Shown here: positions 10,470 to 19,932 of the stretch, in pieces
Layout of the letters: the number at the start of each line of letters is the position of its first letter
Numbering within the stretch: position 1 is the stretch's first letter
DNA from: Okapia johnstoni
Taxonomy: Eukaryota; Chordata; Mammalia; Artiodactyla; Giraffidae
Length of the DNA: 64,000 nt
Reading direction: 5' to 3'
Assembly: GCA_024291935.2 (NCBI GenBank)
Contig: CM044310.1
Location: forward strand, 86,665,213-86,729,212
Program-made: the position numbers and the translations under genes
The notes under the pieces: model-generated
Databases searched by the model: none
What the model was told of the DNA's origin: nothing
What the model saw: only the letters and a program-made list of their open reading frames with translations

Positions 10470-10818
10470 CCTACAAACAGACTATACCTACTATTTTTCC
10501 CCCTGTGCTAGGCAGCAGGTTCTCATTAGTCATCTGTTTTATACACAGTAGTGTGTATATGTCAATCCCAATCTCCCAGTTTGGTGTCCGTATGTTTGTT
10601 CTCTACATCTGTGTCTCTGTTTCTGCTTTGCAAGTAGGTCTGTCTGTACCATTTTTCTCAATTCCACATGTGTGGGTTAATGTGAGATATTTGTTTTTCT
10701 CTTTCTGACTTACTTCACCCTGTATGACAGTTTCTATGTCCACCCACGTCTCTGAAAATGGCACAGTTTCATTCTTTTTTATGGCTAAGTAATATTCCTG
10801 CGAATACTTTGTTTTATT
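10470..10818 (-). mobile_element. Ruminant L1 3' region
   Basis: Antisense L1: gtgtatatgtcaatcccaat, then tttctctttctgacttactt and tatggctaagtaatattcct. It covers the end of ORF2 and the start of the 3' UTR. 5' truncated near 10818 and lacking the extreme 3' end. Confidence 0.88.
10603..10818 (-). pseudogene. L1 ORF2 C-terminal remnant
   Basis: About 70 codons are still open and match the C-terminal end of L1 ORF2p (YYLAIKKNE, then EVSQKEKNKY and THTCGIEKNG), downstream of the reverse transcriptase domain. The upstream 29 codons of the same open frame are unrelated flanking sequence, so this is a fragment and not a functional protein. Confidence 0.85.
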
Positions 10819-10839
10819 AATTTTCACAATAGCCCTTGT

Positions 10840-11273
10840 AGTAGGTTGAATGGTGACACCCAAAAAGATATGTCTAAGTTCTGTGAACATGACCTGTTTG
10901 AACAAAGGGTCCTGGCAAATGCAATCAAGTTAAGGCTCTTGAGTGGAGATCACCCTGGATTATGTGGGTGGGTCCTAAATCCAATAACAAATGTCCTCAT
11001 AAGAGAAGAGGGAAATAGAGAAGAGGAGGCCATGGGTAAACAAAGGCAGAGACTAGATTGTCACAGCCACACATCAGGGAACTCTGGAACCACCAGAAGG
11101 TGAGGGAGGCCAGAAAAGATTCTGCCCAGGAGCCTTTGGAGGGAGAATGGCCCTGCCAGCTTCTTGAATTTGGACTTCCAGTCCCCAAACTGTAAACCAA
11201 TACATTTCTGTTGCTTTAAGCCACTCAGTTTGTAGCAATTTGTCATGGTAGCCCTAGGAAACTCATACAGTCC
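10840..11273 (+). mobile_element. MLT1-type MaLR LTR
   Basis: Plus-strand wording of a MaLR LTR: gtaggttgaatggtgacacc at the start, caagttaaggctcttgag, gtgggtcctaaatccaat, then the 3' part gtttgtagcaatttgtcatgg ending aggaaactcatacag. No internal ERV region follows, so it is a solo LTR. A related copy lies at 44895-45275 in the same orientation. Confidence 0.75.
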
Positions 11274-11840
11274 TATAAGTTCCATAGTATTATTATCCCT
11301 ATTTTTCAGACGAGGAAACTGAGGCACAGAGAGATTAAGCAACTTGCCCAAGGCCACAGAGCCAGCAAGGGGCAGAGTCCAGATTCAAATCCAGACTCAG
11401 TGCTCTTTTTTTAAAAATTAATTAATTAATTAATTTAATTTACTTTTAAATTTTTGGCTGCTGTGGGTCTTTGTTGCTGCGCACAGGCTTTCTCTAGTTG
11501 CGGCAAGCGGGGCCTATTCTCTAGCTGTGGTGTGCGGGCTTCTTACTGTGGTAGCTTCTCTTGTAGCAGAGCACAGGCTCTAGAGTTTATGGGCTTCAGT
11601 AGCTGTGGTGCATGGGCTTAGATGTCCCACGGCATGTGGAATCTTCCCAGATCAGGGATCGAACCCTTGTTCCTTGCCTTGGCAGGTGGATTCTTAACCA
11701 CTGGACCATCAGAGAAGTGCCAGACTCAGTGCTCTTAACCATGATGTCCAACAGGGAGAGTTTACGTGACTCAGCCACTGTCCCTCAGCTGGTAAATGTC
11801 TGAACCACGATTTGAACCCAGGACACTGACTGCAAAGTAC
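11274..11840 (-). mobile_element. MIR SINE(s), interrupted by a CHR SINE
   Basis: Very clear antisense MIR: gaggaaactgaggcacagag, then gcaacttgcccaaggccaca, to 11390. It resumes after the CHR insertion as gctcttaaccatgatgtcca at 11731. A second MIR-like piece (gaaccacgatttgaacccag) follows to about 11840. Confidence 0.88.
11408..11719 (-). mobile_element. CHR-type SINE, long form, inserted in MIR
   Basis: Antisense CHR long form: a poly-T/TTAA-rich start, ttggctgctgtgggtctttg, repeated tgtgg/gcgggctt blocks, then gatcagggatcgaaccctt and aaccactggaccatcagaga. The perfect 17-bp target-site duplication ccagactcagtgctctt lies at 11391-11407 and 11720-11736. Confidence 0.93.
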
Positions 11841-12004
11841 ACGGGATTCTCCTGAGGCTGTAACACCACTTAGCTCTCCAGTCCTCCCTATAGGGCCCTC
11901 CTTGAAACCTATACCCAAGCCGCCTCTCTCGTGAAGCGGTAGTGGGCAGAGATGCAGGTCTCTGTCCCAGAACTTCCTCCAAACAGGAGCCTCCTTCCCA
12001 CCGC

Positions 12005-12335
12005 CGCCTCAGCCCAGGTTGATCTACAAGAGACCATGATTTATACAGTGCAATCCGACACCTCCTCGCTTCATCTTCCCACAATTAAGCAGGGCCTGGT
12101 GGTGACAAACGGCCCCCACGCCCATGGCATCACTGCTCCCAGGGAACCTGCTCTCCTCGGCAGCCCCCAGGAGCTAATTCATCCTTTTCTGGCTGCCCAG
12201 GTTGGAGTTGATAAATCAAGCCAGCTTGAGAGCCAATTACAAGGTCATCACTCAGTGGAGAGAGAAGATTGCCTGGAGTTTCTGAACTTCATATTTTATT
12301 GGAACAGCTGGCAGCGCAGGGCCACTGACCCCCTC
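12005..12335. promoter_or_regulatory. Candidate conserved noncoding element 3
   Basis: Repeat-free island with several homeodomain-like words: cacaattaagcag (12080), gaggagctaattcatcc (12169), gttgataaatcaagcc (12208) and gccaattacaaggtcatcac (12231). An open frame covers the region (11952-12482, plus) but shows no family match, so I favour noncoding. Function is inferred. Confidence 0.33.
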
Positions 12336-12546
12336 GCCTTGGGAGAGACATGGTTTCTAATCCATCAACACAGCCCACCTGCCCGGAAGAGAGGCTGCCT
12401 CCCCTCAACCTCTCCTCACCGAGGGTCCACAGACACAGAGGTGGGAGGGTGGCCCCTGACACTCACCCCACCCTTGCCCTAGCTGCCTCAAAGCCGTCTT
12501 GCTTTCTTATTTCTGGAAATAAGGTCAAGCATAGCCCAATGCCAGG

Positions 12547-12765
12547 CTTCCCAGGTGGTGCTAGTGGTAAAGAACCTGTCTCTTATGTCAGGAGACAGAA
12601 GAGACACAAGTTCGATCCCTGGGTTGGGAAGATCCCCTGGAATAGGGCATGGCAACCCACTCCAGTATTCTTGCCTGGGAATCCCATGGACAGAGGAGCC
12701 CGGCAGACTGCAGTCTATGGGGTCACAGAGTCAGACACGATTGAAGTGACTTAGCATGCACACAA
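12547..12765 (+). mobile_element. Bov-tA SINE with 14-bp target-site duplication
   Basis: Typical head, middle and tail. The flanks agcccaatgccagg (12533-12546) and agcccaatgtcagg (12766-12779) match at 13 of 14 positions, marking a comparatively recent insertion. Confidence 0.94.
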
Positions 12766-12819
12766 AGCCCAATGTCAGGGCAGGGCTGACTCAGCTTTAA
12801 GTAGCTCTTTGCAGTGTGG

Positions 12820-12980
12820 CATTTCCAGTCCTAATCTAGGCTTCATCACTCAATAGTTCTGTGACTACAAACAAGTTACTTATTCTTTGTTAGCTTCAGT
12901 TTCCTCATCTGTGAAGAGGGTCGTGAGGATTAAATGAGATAATACACAGAGAGTGCTTGGATCTACACATGGTCCCCGCT
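12820..12980 (+). mobile_element. MIR SINE
   Basis: Sense MIR core: gttctgtgactacaaacaag, then cttcagtttcctcatctgtg and aggattaaatgagataatac. Confidence 0.8.
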
Positions 12981-13389
12981 TTGAAAAAAAAAAAAAAAAG
13001 CCTTCTCATCCTGAAGCATATTGTTAAGTTTCTGGGAACTTGGAGGAACAGGAGATGCTATGTGACAGGCCTGTGCAAGGTGGGGCTTCAACTTCACCTC
13101 ACTCATAGACTTTGTGTCTACCCAGTCTTCTTGGGGTTCTTAAGATCAAGGCTGCCTTTCAGTGGTGGGGGGCAAGGCTGGCCATCAAGGTAGCTTAGCC
13201 CTCCCTTCCAGCCCACAGAGCTTCTAATTTCTTCCCATGACTAGGTCCTAGGAAGGGAACAGGTACCTTCCTCATTCTGTACAAAAATATTAATTACATT
13301 TATTGAGAGTGAAGTCCTTGCCCTACTGTGTAAGTTAGGGTTGGGTTATGCTTCAGAAAATAGAAAACCTTATTCATGATGATTTGAAC
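12981..13389. other. Poly-A run and low-copy DNA
   Basis: A run of about 16 adenines at 12983-12998 is followed by 390 bp without a recognised repeat or gene. Confidence 0.5.
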
Positions 13390-13580
13390 CAGTGATTCTC
13401 AAAGTGTGCTACCCATACCAGCACCATCAGCACCACCTGATAGCATGTTAGAAAAAAAATTCTGGAGGCTTCACCCCCAGGTCCACTGAATAAGAAAATC
13501 TTGGGGCTGGAGCCCAGGTATCTTTGTTTTAACCAGCTCTCTAAGTAATTTTGATGCAGGCTAGAGCTTGAGAATCCCTG
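13390..13580. mobile_element. MER5-type hAT-Charlie nonautonomous transposon
   Basis: 191 bp, close to the family's usual 189 bp. The ends cagtgattctcaaag and gcttgagaatccctg are imperfect terminal inverted repeats. Flanking 8-bp sequences atttgaac and acttaaac match at six of eight positions, as expected for an old hAT target duplication. Confidence 0.75.
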
Positions 13581-14015
13581 ACTTAAACAAAAATAGGTTA
13601 ATTCTCCATCCCCTAGAAGAAATCCGGAAACAGAGAGCCCAGAGCCAGTGTGACATCTCCATCTCTTTATTCCACCATCTTTGGCACATGGATCTATTCT
13701 CAAGATCACTTTATACTCCAGGAAAGCTGCTGGAGCTCCAGCCATCTAGTCTGCATTCAACACAAGGAGAATGAAACAGGGAGGAAAGAGCAGTATGCTT
13801 GTCTCTCAGTTAAGGCAGACCCCTGTAATCTTCCTGGAAACTCTGCTACCACCAATAACTTCCACTCATATCTCAGAGGTCATCCCTAGCTTCAAGGGAG
13901 ACCAGGAAGTATTGTCTTTTATCTGGACACTTTGCTGCCCAAATAAAGACTCACAGGCCTATTGGTAATGAGAAAAGGCAAATGGACATCGAGGGGGCAT
14001 CTAACAGACTCCCAC
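13581..14015. other. Low-copy DNA
   Basis: No recognised repeat or gene. Three overlapping short frames (13568-13774, 13650-13889, 13771-13968) are unrelated to known proteins. Confidence 0.45.
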
Positions 14016-14019
14016 ACAA

Positions 14020-14125
14020 ACACTCTAACCTTCCCAACAATTCTCACAGGGATATGCAATTGTTTCTTCCACTTTACAAATGAGGAAAGTGACCTTCAGA
14101 GAGATCAATGTCAAGTAGCAAGAAG
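14020..14125 (-). mobile_element. MIR fragment
   Basis: Antisense MIR: ttcttccactttacaaatga, then ggaaagtgaccttcagagag and caagtagcaagaaggagc. Confidence 0.65.
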
Positions 14126-14813
14126 GAGCTAATTTGCTTTGGCTGAACACTTCATTCTCATATCCCCTATCCTCTATTATTGCTCTTCACGGAGCATCCT
14201 GGGGGGAGGGGGGGGCAGGCATGGGCATGGGCTTATATAATTTTTCCCCTTTTCCAGACCCTGAAATTCACCCACCCTCTCTCCCTCTAGGAGCCAGAAG
14301 AGTTTTCAGGCCTGATTGGGGTGGAGAATGGAAAGAGAGAGGGGAGGGATCAGGCCCTCTCCAGAGTCCAGGAAGCCCCTTCTCTTTCCAGAGGTAAATA
14401 GTAAAACTTAATTAGCAGGTCGTGCGTACCAGGCAAGTAATCCATGGGTTTTGGAGGCATCTGTTTCCAGATGCTTGGAGAGAATATTACTAGCTCCCTT
14501 CCACTCAAGCACTGAAGCTCGCACCTGCCTGGACTGGGATAGGGCTCACTCAGCAGTGAGGGCCAGGGTTAGGGGCTTCCTTTCCCAGGCTTTCTAGCAA
14601 GTTCCTCAATGCAGGCCCTTTGGGGAGCCCATGGTGCAGCCTCAAACAATAAGGTCATTCAGGGCAGTAGCCCCCAGAGGCTCATCCCTCATCTCAGGTG
14701 GAGTCACTGAAATATTTCAAGAAAATATTTCGAATTGACCTTGAGCTAGAAAACAAAGTAGGTTCGAAAACAAAGAGAATATTTAGAGTTTCAGGTCAGA
14801 TAGGGGTTTTGAC
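14126..14813. other. Low-copy DNA with guanine runs
   Basis: Contains six-plus and nine-guanine runs at 14201-14216 and a short AT-rich patch near 14400 (aaaacttaattagcaggtcg) that could be a small regulatory remnant. No gene or named repeat. Confidence 0.4.
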
Positions 14814-15310
14814 GGGGCTTCCCTTGTGGCTCTGGAGAAAGCAATGGCAACCCACTCCAGTGCTCTTGCCTGGAGAATCCCATAGATGGAGGAGCCTGGT
14901 GTGCTGCAGTCCATGGGGTCGCTAAGAGTGGGACATGACTGAGCAACTTCACTTTCACTTTTCACTTTCATGCATTGGAGAAGGAAATGGCAACCCACTC
15001 CAGTGTTCTTGCCTGGAGAATCCCAGGGATGGGGGAGCCTGGTGGGCTGCCGTCTATGGGGGCGCACAAAGTCGGACATGACTGAAGCGACTTAGTAGCA
15101 GCAGCAGCCCTTGTGGCTCAGCTGGTAAAGAATCTGCCTGCAATGCGGGAGACCTGGGTTCGATCCCTGGGTTGGGAAGATCCCCTGGAGAAGGGAAAGG
15201 CTACCCACTCCAGTATGCTGGCCTGGAGAATTCCATAGACTATACAGTCCATGGGGTCGCAAAGAGTCAGACACGACTGAGCGACTTTCACTTTCACTTT
15301 TCACTTTCAA
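14814..15310 (+). mobile_element. Bov-tA SINE split by BovA2
   Basis: The head starts ggggcttcccttgtggct (14814-14831), stops, and resumes as ctcagctggtaaagaatctg from 15117. It runs to the tail gacacgactgagcgactttc and the (ctttca) repeats near 15310. The missing middle is occupied by the BovA2 at 14832-15107. Confidence 0.93.
14832..15107 (+). mobile_element. BovA2 SINE nested in Bov-tA
   Basis: Two BovA monomers are joined by the (cacttt) linker and tcatgcattggagaaggaaa, ending in the agcagcagc tail. The 11-bp target-site duplication cccttgtggct lies at 14821-14831 and 15108-15118 and comes from the host Bov-tA. Confidence 0.95.
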
Positions 15311-15782
15311 GAGAGGGATGCTGTGATTTTGAAGCAGTAGTAAGGCCCCCTGCTCTCCTCCCAAAATTCTCTCCCTCCCTCTTGGCCCTCCAGCCATCTG
15401 TGGGCTCTGCACTCCATCCCTTTGAGGTAAACACTGCGCTGTCTATTGGGTTAAAAATTGCTCTGCTCCAGGTCAGAGCAGCACATCAAGTCACCAGGTA
15501 CTCACCAAGGAATGAGTTTGGGGTCTCTTTTCTGAACAAGAAGTCTTGAGGTCTCCAGAAATTCTGGAAGAAGGCAAAGGAAGAGACCCACTCCTAGTGT
15601 ATCTGGGCCTCAGTGTCCACCTGTGAAAAATGGGGCTGCCCCTTTTCCTGGATCTTAAGTGTCTGAACTTTGACTACCTGCTTTCACTAGGGCCTGGGTG
15701 CTGGGCAAGCCCTAGTAAAAGAGCCCTAGGAAAATTTGCTTTTTCATTTTCTGTATATTATGATGTGTTTACATCTCACAAA
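15311..15782. other. Low-copy DNA
   Basis: About 470 bp with no recognised repeat or gene. Confidence 0.45.
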
Positions 15783-16138
15783 ACCTTTCCTGGTGGCTCC
15801 GTGGTGAAGAATTTGCCTGCCAATGAAGGAGACACAGGTTTGATCCTTGATCCGGGAAGATCCCACATGCCGCAGAGCAACTAAGCCCGTGCACCTCAAA
15901 TAATTGAGCCTGTGCTTTAGCGCCTGGGAGCTGCAACTACTGAGCCCCTGCTCCACAACTGCTGAAGCCCAAGCACCCTGGAGTCTGTGCTCCACAACGA
16001 GAGAAGCCACCTCAATGAGAAGCCCGCACACAGCAACGAAGAGTCGCCTTGCTCTCTGCAACTAGAGAAAGCCCTTGCAGCAATGAAGACCCAGCATAAC
16101 CAAAACTAAATAAGCAAAAAAAAAAAAAAAAAAAATTT
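15783..16138 (+). mobile_element. CHR-type SINE, long form
   Basis: Sense long CHR: the head cctggtggctccgtggtgaa, gatcccacatgccgcagagc, then repeated gagcc/ctccacaac blocks, gagaagccacctcaatgaga, and acccagcataaccaaaacta followed by an adenine run at about 16117-16134. Confidence 0.9.
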
Positions 16139-16139
16139 T

Positions 16140-16620
16140 TCCTGTCTAGGTTGAGACTGTTTTTCTCTGGTAGCCAATTCCTAGACAGCAAAGGCCCAGT
16201 CAGGAACGGAACTTTGATATGAAAACTAACCAGTCCGCCGTCCCTTCTCTATCTGGCCTTGCACTCTGGGAGGCAGCCTTCCTCTGCCTTCATCATCCCA
16301 GGGCCAGGCGCCAGTCAGCGACAGGCCACCCCTCCAGCCCACACCTGCTGAAATGATTCACCCCAGGCAATCTGAGGAGGTTCACTGTATCCTACATTGC
16401 CAGTCCCTCGGGAACGCCAGTAAGCGCTGGGGCCTCAATGCTCCCTGCCCTGTGCTGTCTTCTGCCTCCTGTCACCTTGGTGTCTTGCCCTTGGGGCTCT
16501 GCATAGCATGTCGGGTCTCCTGTCTCTAGGGCCCGTGAGTATAAACATTAAACTTTGTTTTCCCAAGCCTCTCCTGTGTCTCCTCTTATGGTTGCCCCTG
16601 ACTGACCATCTTTAAAAAAT
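16140..16620 (+). mobile_element. Possible solo endogenous retroviral LTR
   Basis: The 3' part (agtataaacattaaactttg, then caagcctctcctgtgtctcc at about 16538-16580) resembles the polyadenylation-signal and U5 arrangement of artiodactyl ERV LTRs. The 5' boundary is not clear and no gag, pol or env sequence follows. Assignment is tentative. Confidence 0.35.
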
Positions 16621-17600
16621 AAATAGAAAGCAGCCTGCCCTGGGAAACGGGGTCCTGATACTAGCATCTTATGGCTCTCAGTAGATTCTGAAGTAAATTT
16701 TCCCACAGCCTGGGAAGAATCCTAGCATCCTCTTAGGGATTATTATGAGGGTTCAGAGATGTGGACACAGGGTTGTGTGGCAAGGGATTTCCTGCTCATC
16801 CAGTATCCATATATTGCCCCAGATCTCCTACAGTATATGAGACCATGTATATAGCTGTTCTGTGAGCAGAAGCAGTAAGTATTATTGGGTTGGCCAAAGC
16901 ATTTAAAAGCTGATTGTCAACCTACCGGTTGTCTTTTCTGTGATCATGGAGGCCTTGTGTTAAGAGGGTGGAAGCTGTCTAGGTCACTTAGTCACTGCAG
17001 GGGAACCAGAAGCCCTGGAGAGCAGCTTCATTTGCATAGGAGTTTTCATGGGTGATGAACTTCTGTTGAGTTTTGACGCATGGAAATATGGATGCTATTT
17101 TGTTACTGCAACACAGATGAACTCATCCTGATTAATACTGGGTGACTGAACTATTTGATACTAGACTGGTGATGAGTCCATGAACTCACTGGTTGGCCAG
17201 ATGAGGAGGGTGTTTCTAAGTATAATAATGCAATGGAAGAATACTTTAACAGGCAGACTCTGTAGGATGAACAAAATTTGTCTTAGATGACACCAGATTC
17301 CAAGGGTGAAGAATCACGCCACCAGATCCTTCAGAGGGAAAGTCAAGAAGTAGGGAAAGATCAGAGGAGGAGAACCAGAGCAAGAAGAAGCAGTCAATGC
17401 CCATCCCAGACTTCGTGTGGCATGAAAGACACCCCCTAGGGAAGGAACAGAAGTAAGGGCTTTATACCAGCTTCAGCCTTGGGGGAGTCTGCAATTAGTT
17501 CATAGGTAATACTGTAATGTACTATTCTCACCCTCCACCCAATATTATGGGCACAACTGAGAAATACACCAGGGTGGCTCCATGCCCTCTTCTAAAGAGC
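16621..17600. other. Low-copy DNA with a mariner-like end
   Basis: At 16881-16899 the word attattgggttggccaaag resembles the terminal inverted repeat of ruminant mariner elements, but no second end or transposase follows. The rest of this 1-kb stretch holds nothing recognisable. Confidence 0.35.
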
Positions 17601-17869
17601 ATTAGTTATCTTTAGAGTTTGAGAAGAAGAAAAGAAAGAAATGCAACCCCAATCTCCAGCTGGCATTCTGATACAATAAGTCTATTATTTCGTGCACTCG
17701 GGACCAGGTCCTAGCATTAGGGCCAAATCCCTCCCCGAAACAAGGAGGGCATCTCTCCGCCATGGCCATCAGCCAAACACAGCTCATTTGCTTCAGAACC
17801 TTAACAACAAACACACAAACTCCCAAACCCGTGGGCCCCTGTCTTCCTCCTCCCATGGCTGATGGGGGA
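17601..17869. other. Low-copy DNA
   Basis: Leads into candidate element 4 and is itself repeat-free. The minus-strand open frame 17602-17856 (84 codons) has no family match. Part may belong to the conserved island. Confidence 0.35.
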
Positions 17870-18365
17870 GAGCAGGAAGGGGCTGAGGTTATTGAAATGC
17901 TATTTTAAACTCCAAGTCAATGTTAAGCAAAACCTTGAGGCTGATTAAACACGACCTTCGGGCCACAGGGCACCAGCTCAAAAAGGCAAACAGCTTCCAC
18001 CCTCTCAGCAGCTCTGGGCTTGTTTATTGGTTTGAAAGCCCTTAAGGGGCTTGCCAAGCAGAGGGGCGAGCAGGGGGAAACTTTAATATCTAAAGGGAGA
18101 GATCAAAAGCAGTTGACATTTCTGGCAGAGAGCAAGCACGTATGTATCTTTATATGTATAATATTATAGCTGAGCAGAAGGGAACAGGCGTTTCTTCTCT
18201 GGGTTAAATCACATCAGGCCACATGTTCCTGATCTTGACTGTGTTGTCTTATAATCCAACCAAATTTAACTGACACTAAGCATTTCTGATCTGAACAGTT
18301 AACATGGAAATTTGGCCCAAATAACTCTATATACATTCTGAACACGAACTCGGTTCAGCCATCAG
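17870..18365. promoter_or_regulatory. Candidate conserved noncoding element 4
   Basis: The longest repeat-free AT-rich island of the 5' half. It holds a FOX-like tgtttattgg (18021), an imperfect palindrome at 18036-18052, a TCF/LEF-like gagatcaaaagcag (18101), a long stretch of TA-rich words (18135-18170), and tgggttaaatcacatcagg (18200). CpGs survive in cacgaccttcgggcc (17950). Role inferred. Confidence 0.38.
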
Positions 18366-18669
18366 CCAGGCAGGGGGCCCCTGGTGGGTAGGGCTCCTGG
18401 CTCTTCATCATCCCTTTTGCTGATGTAGTTGCTAGGGAGACCACCTCCACAGGTGGGCATACTTTTTCCATGTCTAAACCTCAGGTTCTGGGATTTGTTC
18501 TTGGGAACCCCAAAGAAGAGAGGTGACCTTGCTTTGGCAAAAGCATCTAATGGGCCATGGAGCTGATCCCTGGAGAATGTTTCTGGTATTTATCTACCTT
18601 GAGGTACCTGGTAACTTTGATGAGGAAAGTTTCAGTGAAGTGCTGGGTAGGAGGCAAGATGGCTTTGGA
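18366..18669. other. Low-copy DNA
   Basis: No recognised feature. Confidence 0.4.
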
Positions 18670-18750
18670 CTATAAAAAATAGTGCCTGGCACAGAGTAGG
18701 TGCTTGGGGATTTGTGGAATAGATTTTGAATAAATGAATGTGTGATGGAC
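18670..18750 (+). mobile_element. MIR 3' fragment
   Basis: The words agtgcctggcacagagtagg and ttttgaataaatgaatg match the 3' end of MIR. Confidence 0.6.
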
Positions 18751-18788
18751 TCAAGGAGCTGATTGCTCAAGACCCATCCCCCCTTTCT

Positions 18789-19007
18789 TGGGCTTCTCTG
18801 GTGGCTCAGATGGTAAAGAATCTGCCTGCAATACAGGACACTCGGGTTTAATCCCTGGGTTGGGAAGATCCCCTGGAGGAGGGCACGGCAACCTCTCCAG
18901 TATTCTCGCCTGGAGAATTCAATGGACAGAGGAACCTTGTGGGCTGCAGTTCATGGGGATGCAAAGTCAGCCAGGCCTGAGCAACTAACACTTTCACTTT
19001 CACTTTC
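18789..19007 (+). mobile_element. Bov-tA SINE
   Basis: Full-length copy from gggcttctctggtggctcag to a tail with repeated cactttcactttc. Several substitutions in the tail (cagccaggcctgagc). Confidence 0.93.
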
Positions 19008-19140
19008 TTTCTTGCTAATTGAAACCCATTTTATAAAGTTCCAGAAGGCAATGTACCCAGTCTCAGGTGATGAAACACGATGGATGAAAACAAATTGTGA
19101 CAATCCTATTCCAGCATCCCGTGCATCTAGGGATGGACAT

Positions 19141-19180
19141 GTGACCCAGTTGTGGCCCATGTGACCCAGTTGTGGCCCAT
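19141..19180. repeat. Perfect 20-bp tandem duplication
   Basis: The unit gtgacccagttgtggcccat occurs at 19141-19160 and again at 19161-19180 with no mismatch. Confidence 0.95.
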
Positions 19181-19774
19181 GAGACCTAAGTGGAAGTTTG
19201 CTGGAGAGGTTCTGGGAAAGCTTATGCAGTCTCGGTTCAAGGAAACCAATGAAGTTGCAATGTCTAATTCTTCCCTCTCCCTCTGCTTCCTACCTTCAGG
19301 GAGGATTTACTGTGACAAAATGGCTAGTGGTCATTCAATTTCATCTCTTTTAATCCACATTTCAGAGTTGCTTCTGAGAAGTATCTGCCTTCCCTTTATG
19401 CATCTAAATTTGCCTCCATCACTGACTTTCATCAGCGGTATGTGAAAGGGACGGATGCATGTCAGTTCTGAGCCAAGGTTTAAGAAGTAGCTACACCATC
19501 TCTGTGCTTTCTCTCTCCTTTCACTGGGTGGGGATGGTTGACCTACAAGGCTCTAGAGACAGCAGAGCTACAAGATGGAAGGAGCCTAGGTCCCCAAAGC
19601 ACCATGTATTATAGAAGGCCCCACCCAGTGATCAGAAACACCTGCAACGTTGGAGGGGGGAGGTGGTCTGGAGGTGAGTTTCTAGCGTGTTAAACACTAA
19701 CATTTGGGGGATTATTTGTTACAGAGCAAATGCAACCTTAATAAACACATTTACTTTCCATATAAATTTAAGCA
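19181..19774. other. Low-copy DNA
   Basis: No repeat recognised with confidence. The stretch 19100-19260 has the feel of an old mammalian repeat, but I cannot name it. Confidence 0.35.
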
Positions 19775-19930
19775 AATAGCTTAAATGCTCTGTGCCTCAT
19801 TTCCTTTTCCTCAAATTGGAGTTGTCTGTAGTACCTACCTCCTAGGATGGTTGAGAGAAATAAATACATAAAGCCCTTAGCAGGATGCCCATTACATGGC
19901 AAATGTTCATCACATGTTAATAAGTCTTAT
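19775..19930 (+). mobile_element. MIR SINE
   Basis: Sense MIR: gctctgtgcctcatttcctt, then tagtacctacctcctaggat, gagagaaataaatacataaa and a 3' end with aatgttcatcacatgttaat. Confidence 0.75.
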
Positions 19931-19932
19931 TA

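Noticed and set aside
11952..12482. Possible exon or small gene (176-codon frame)
   Set aside because: No family similarity, no clear splice-site pair, and AT-rich binding-site-like words fit a noncoding island better. Kept only as a regulatory candidate.
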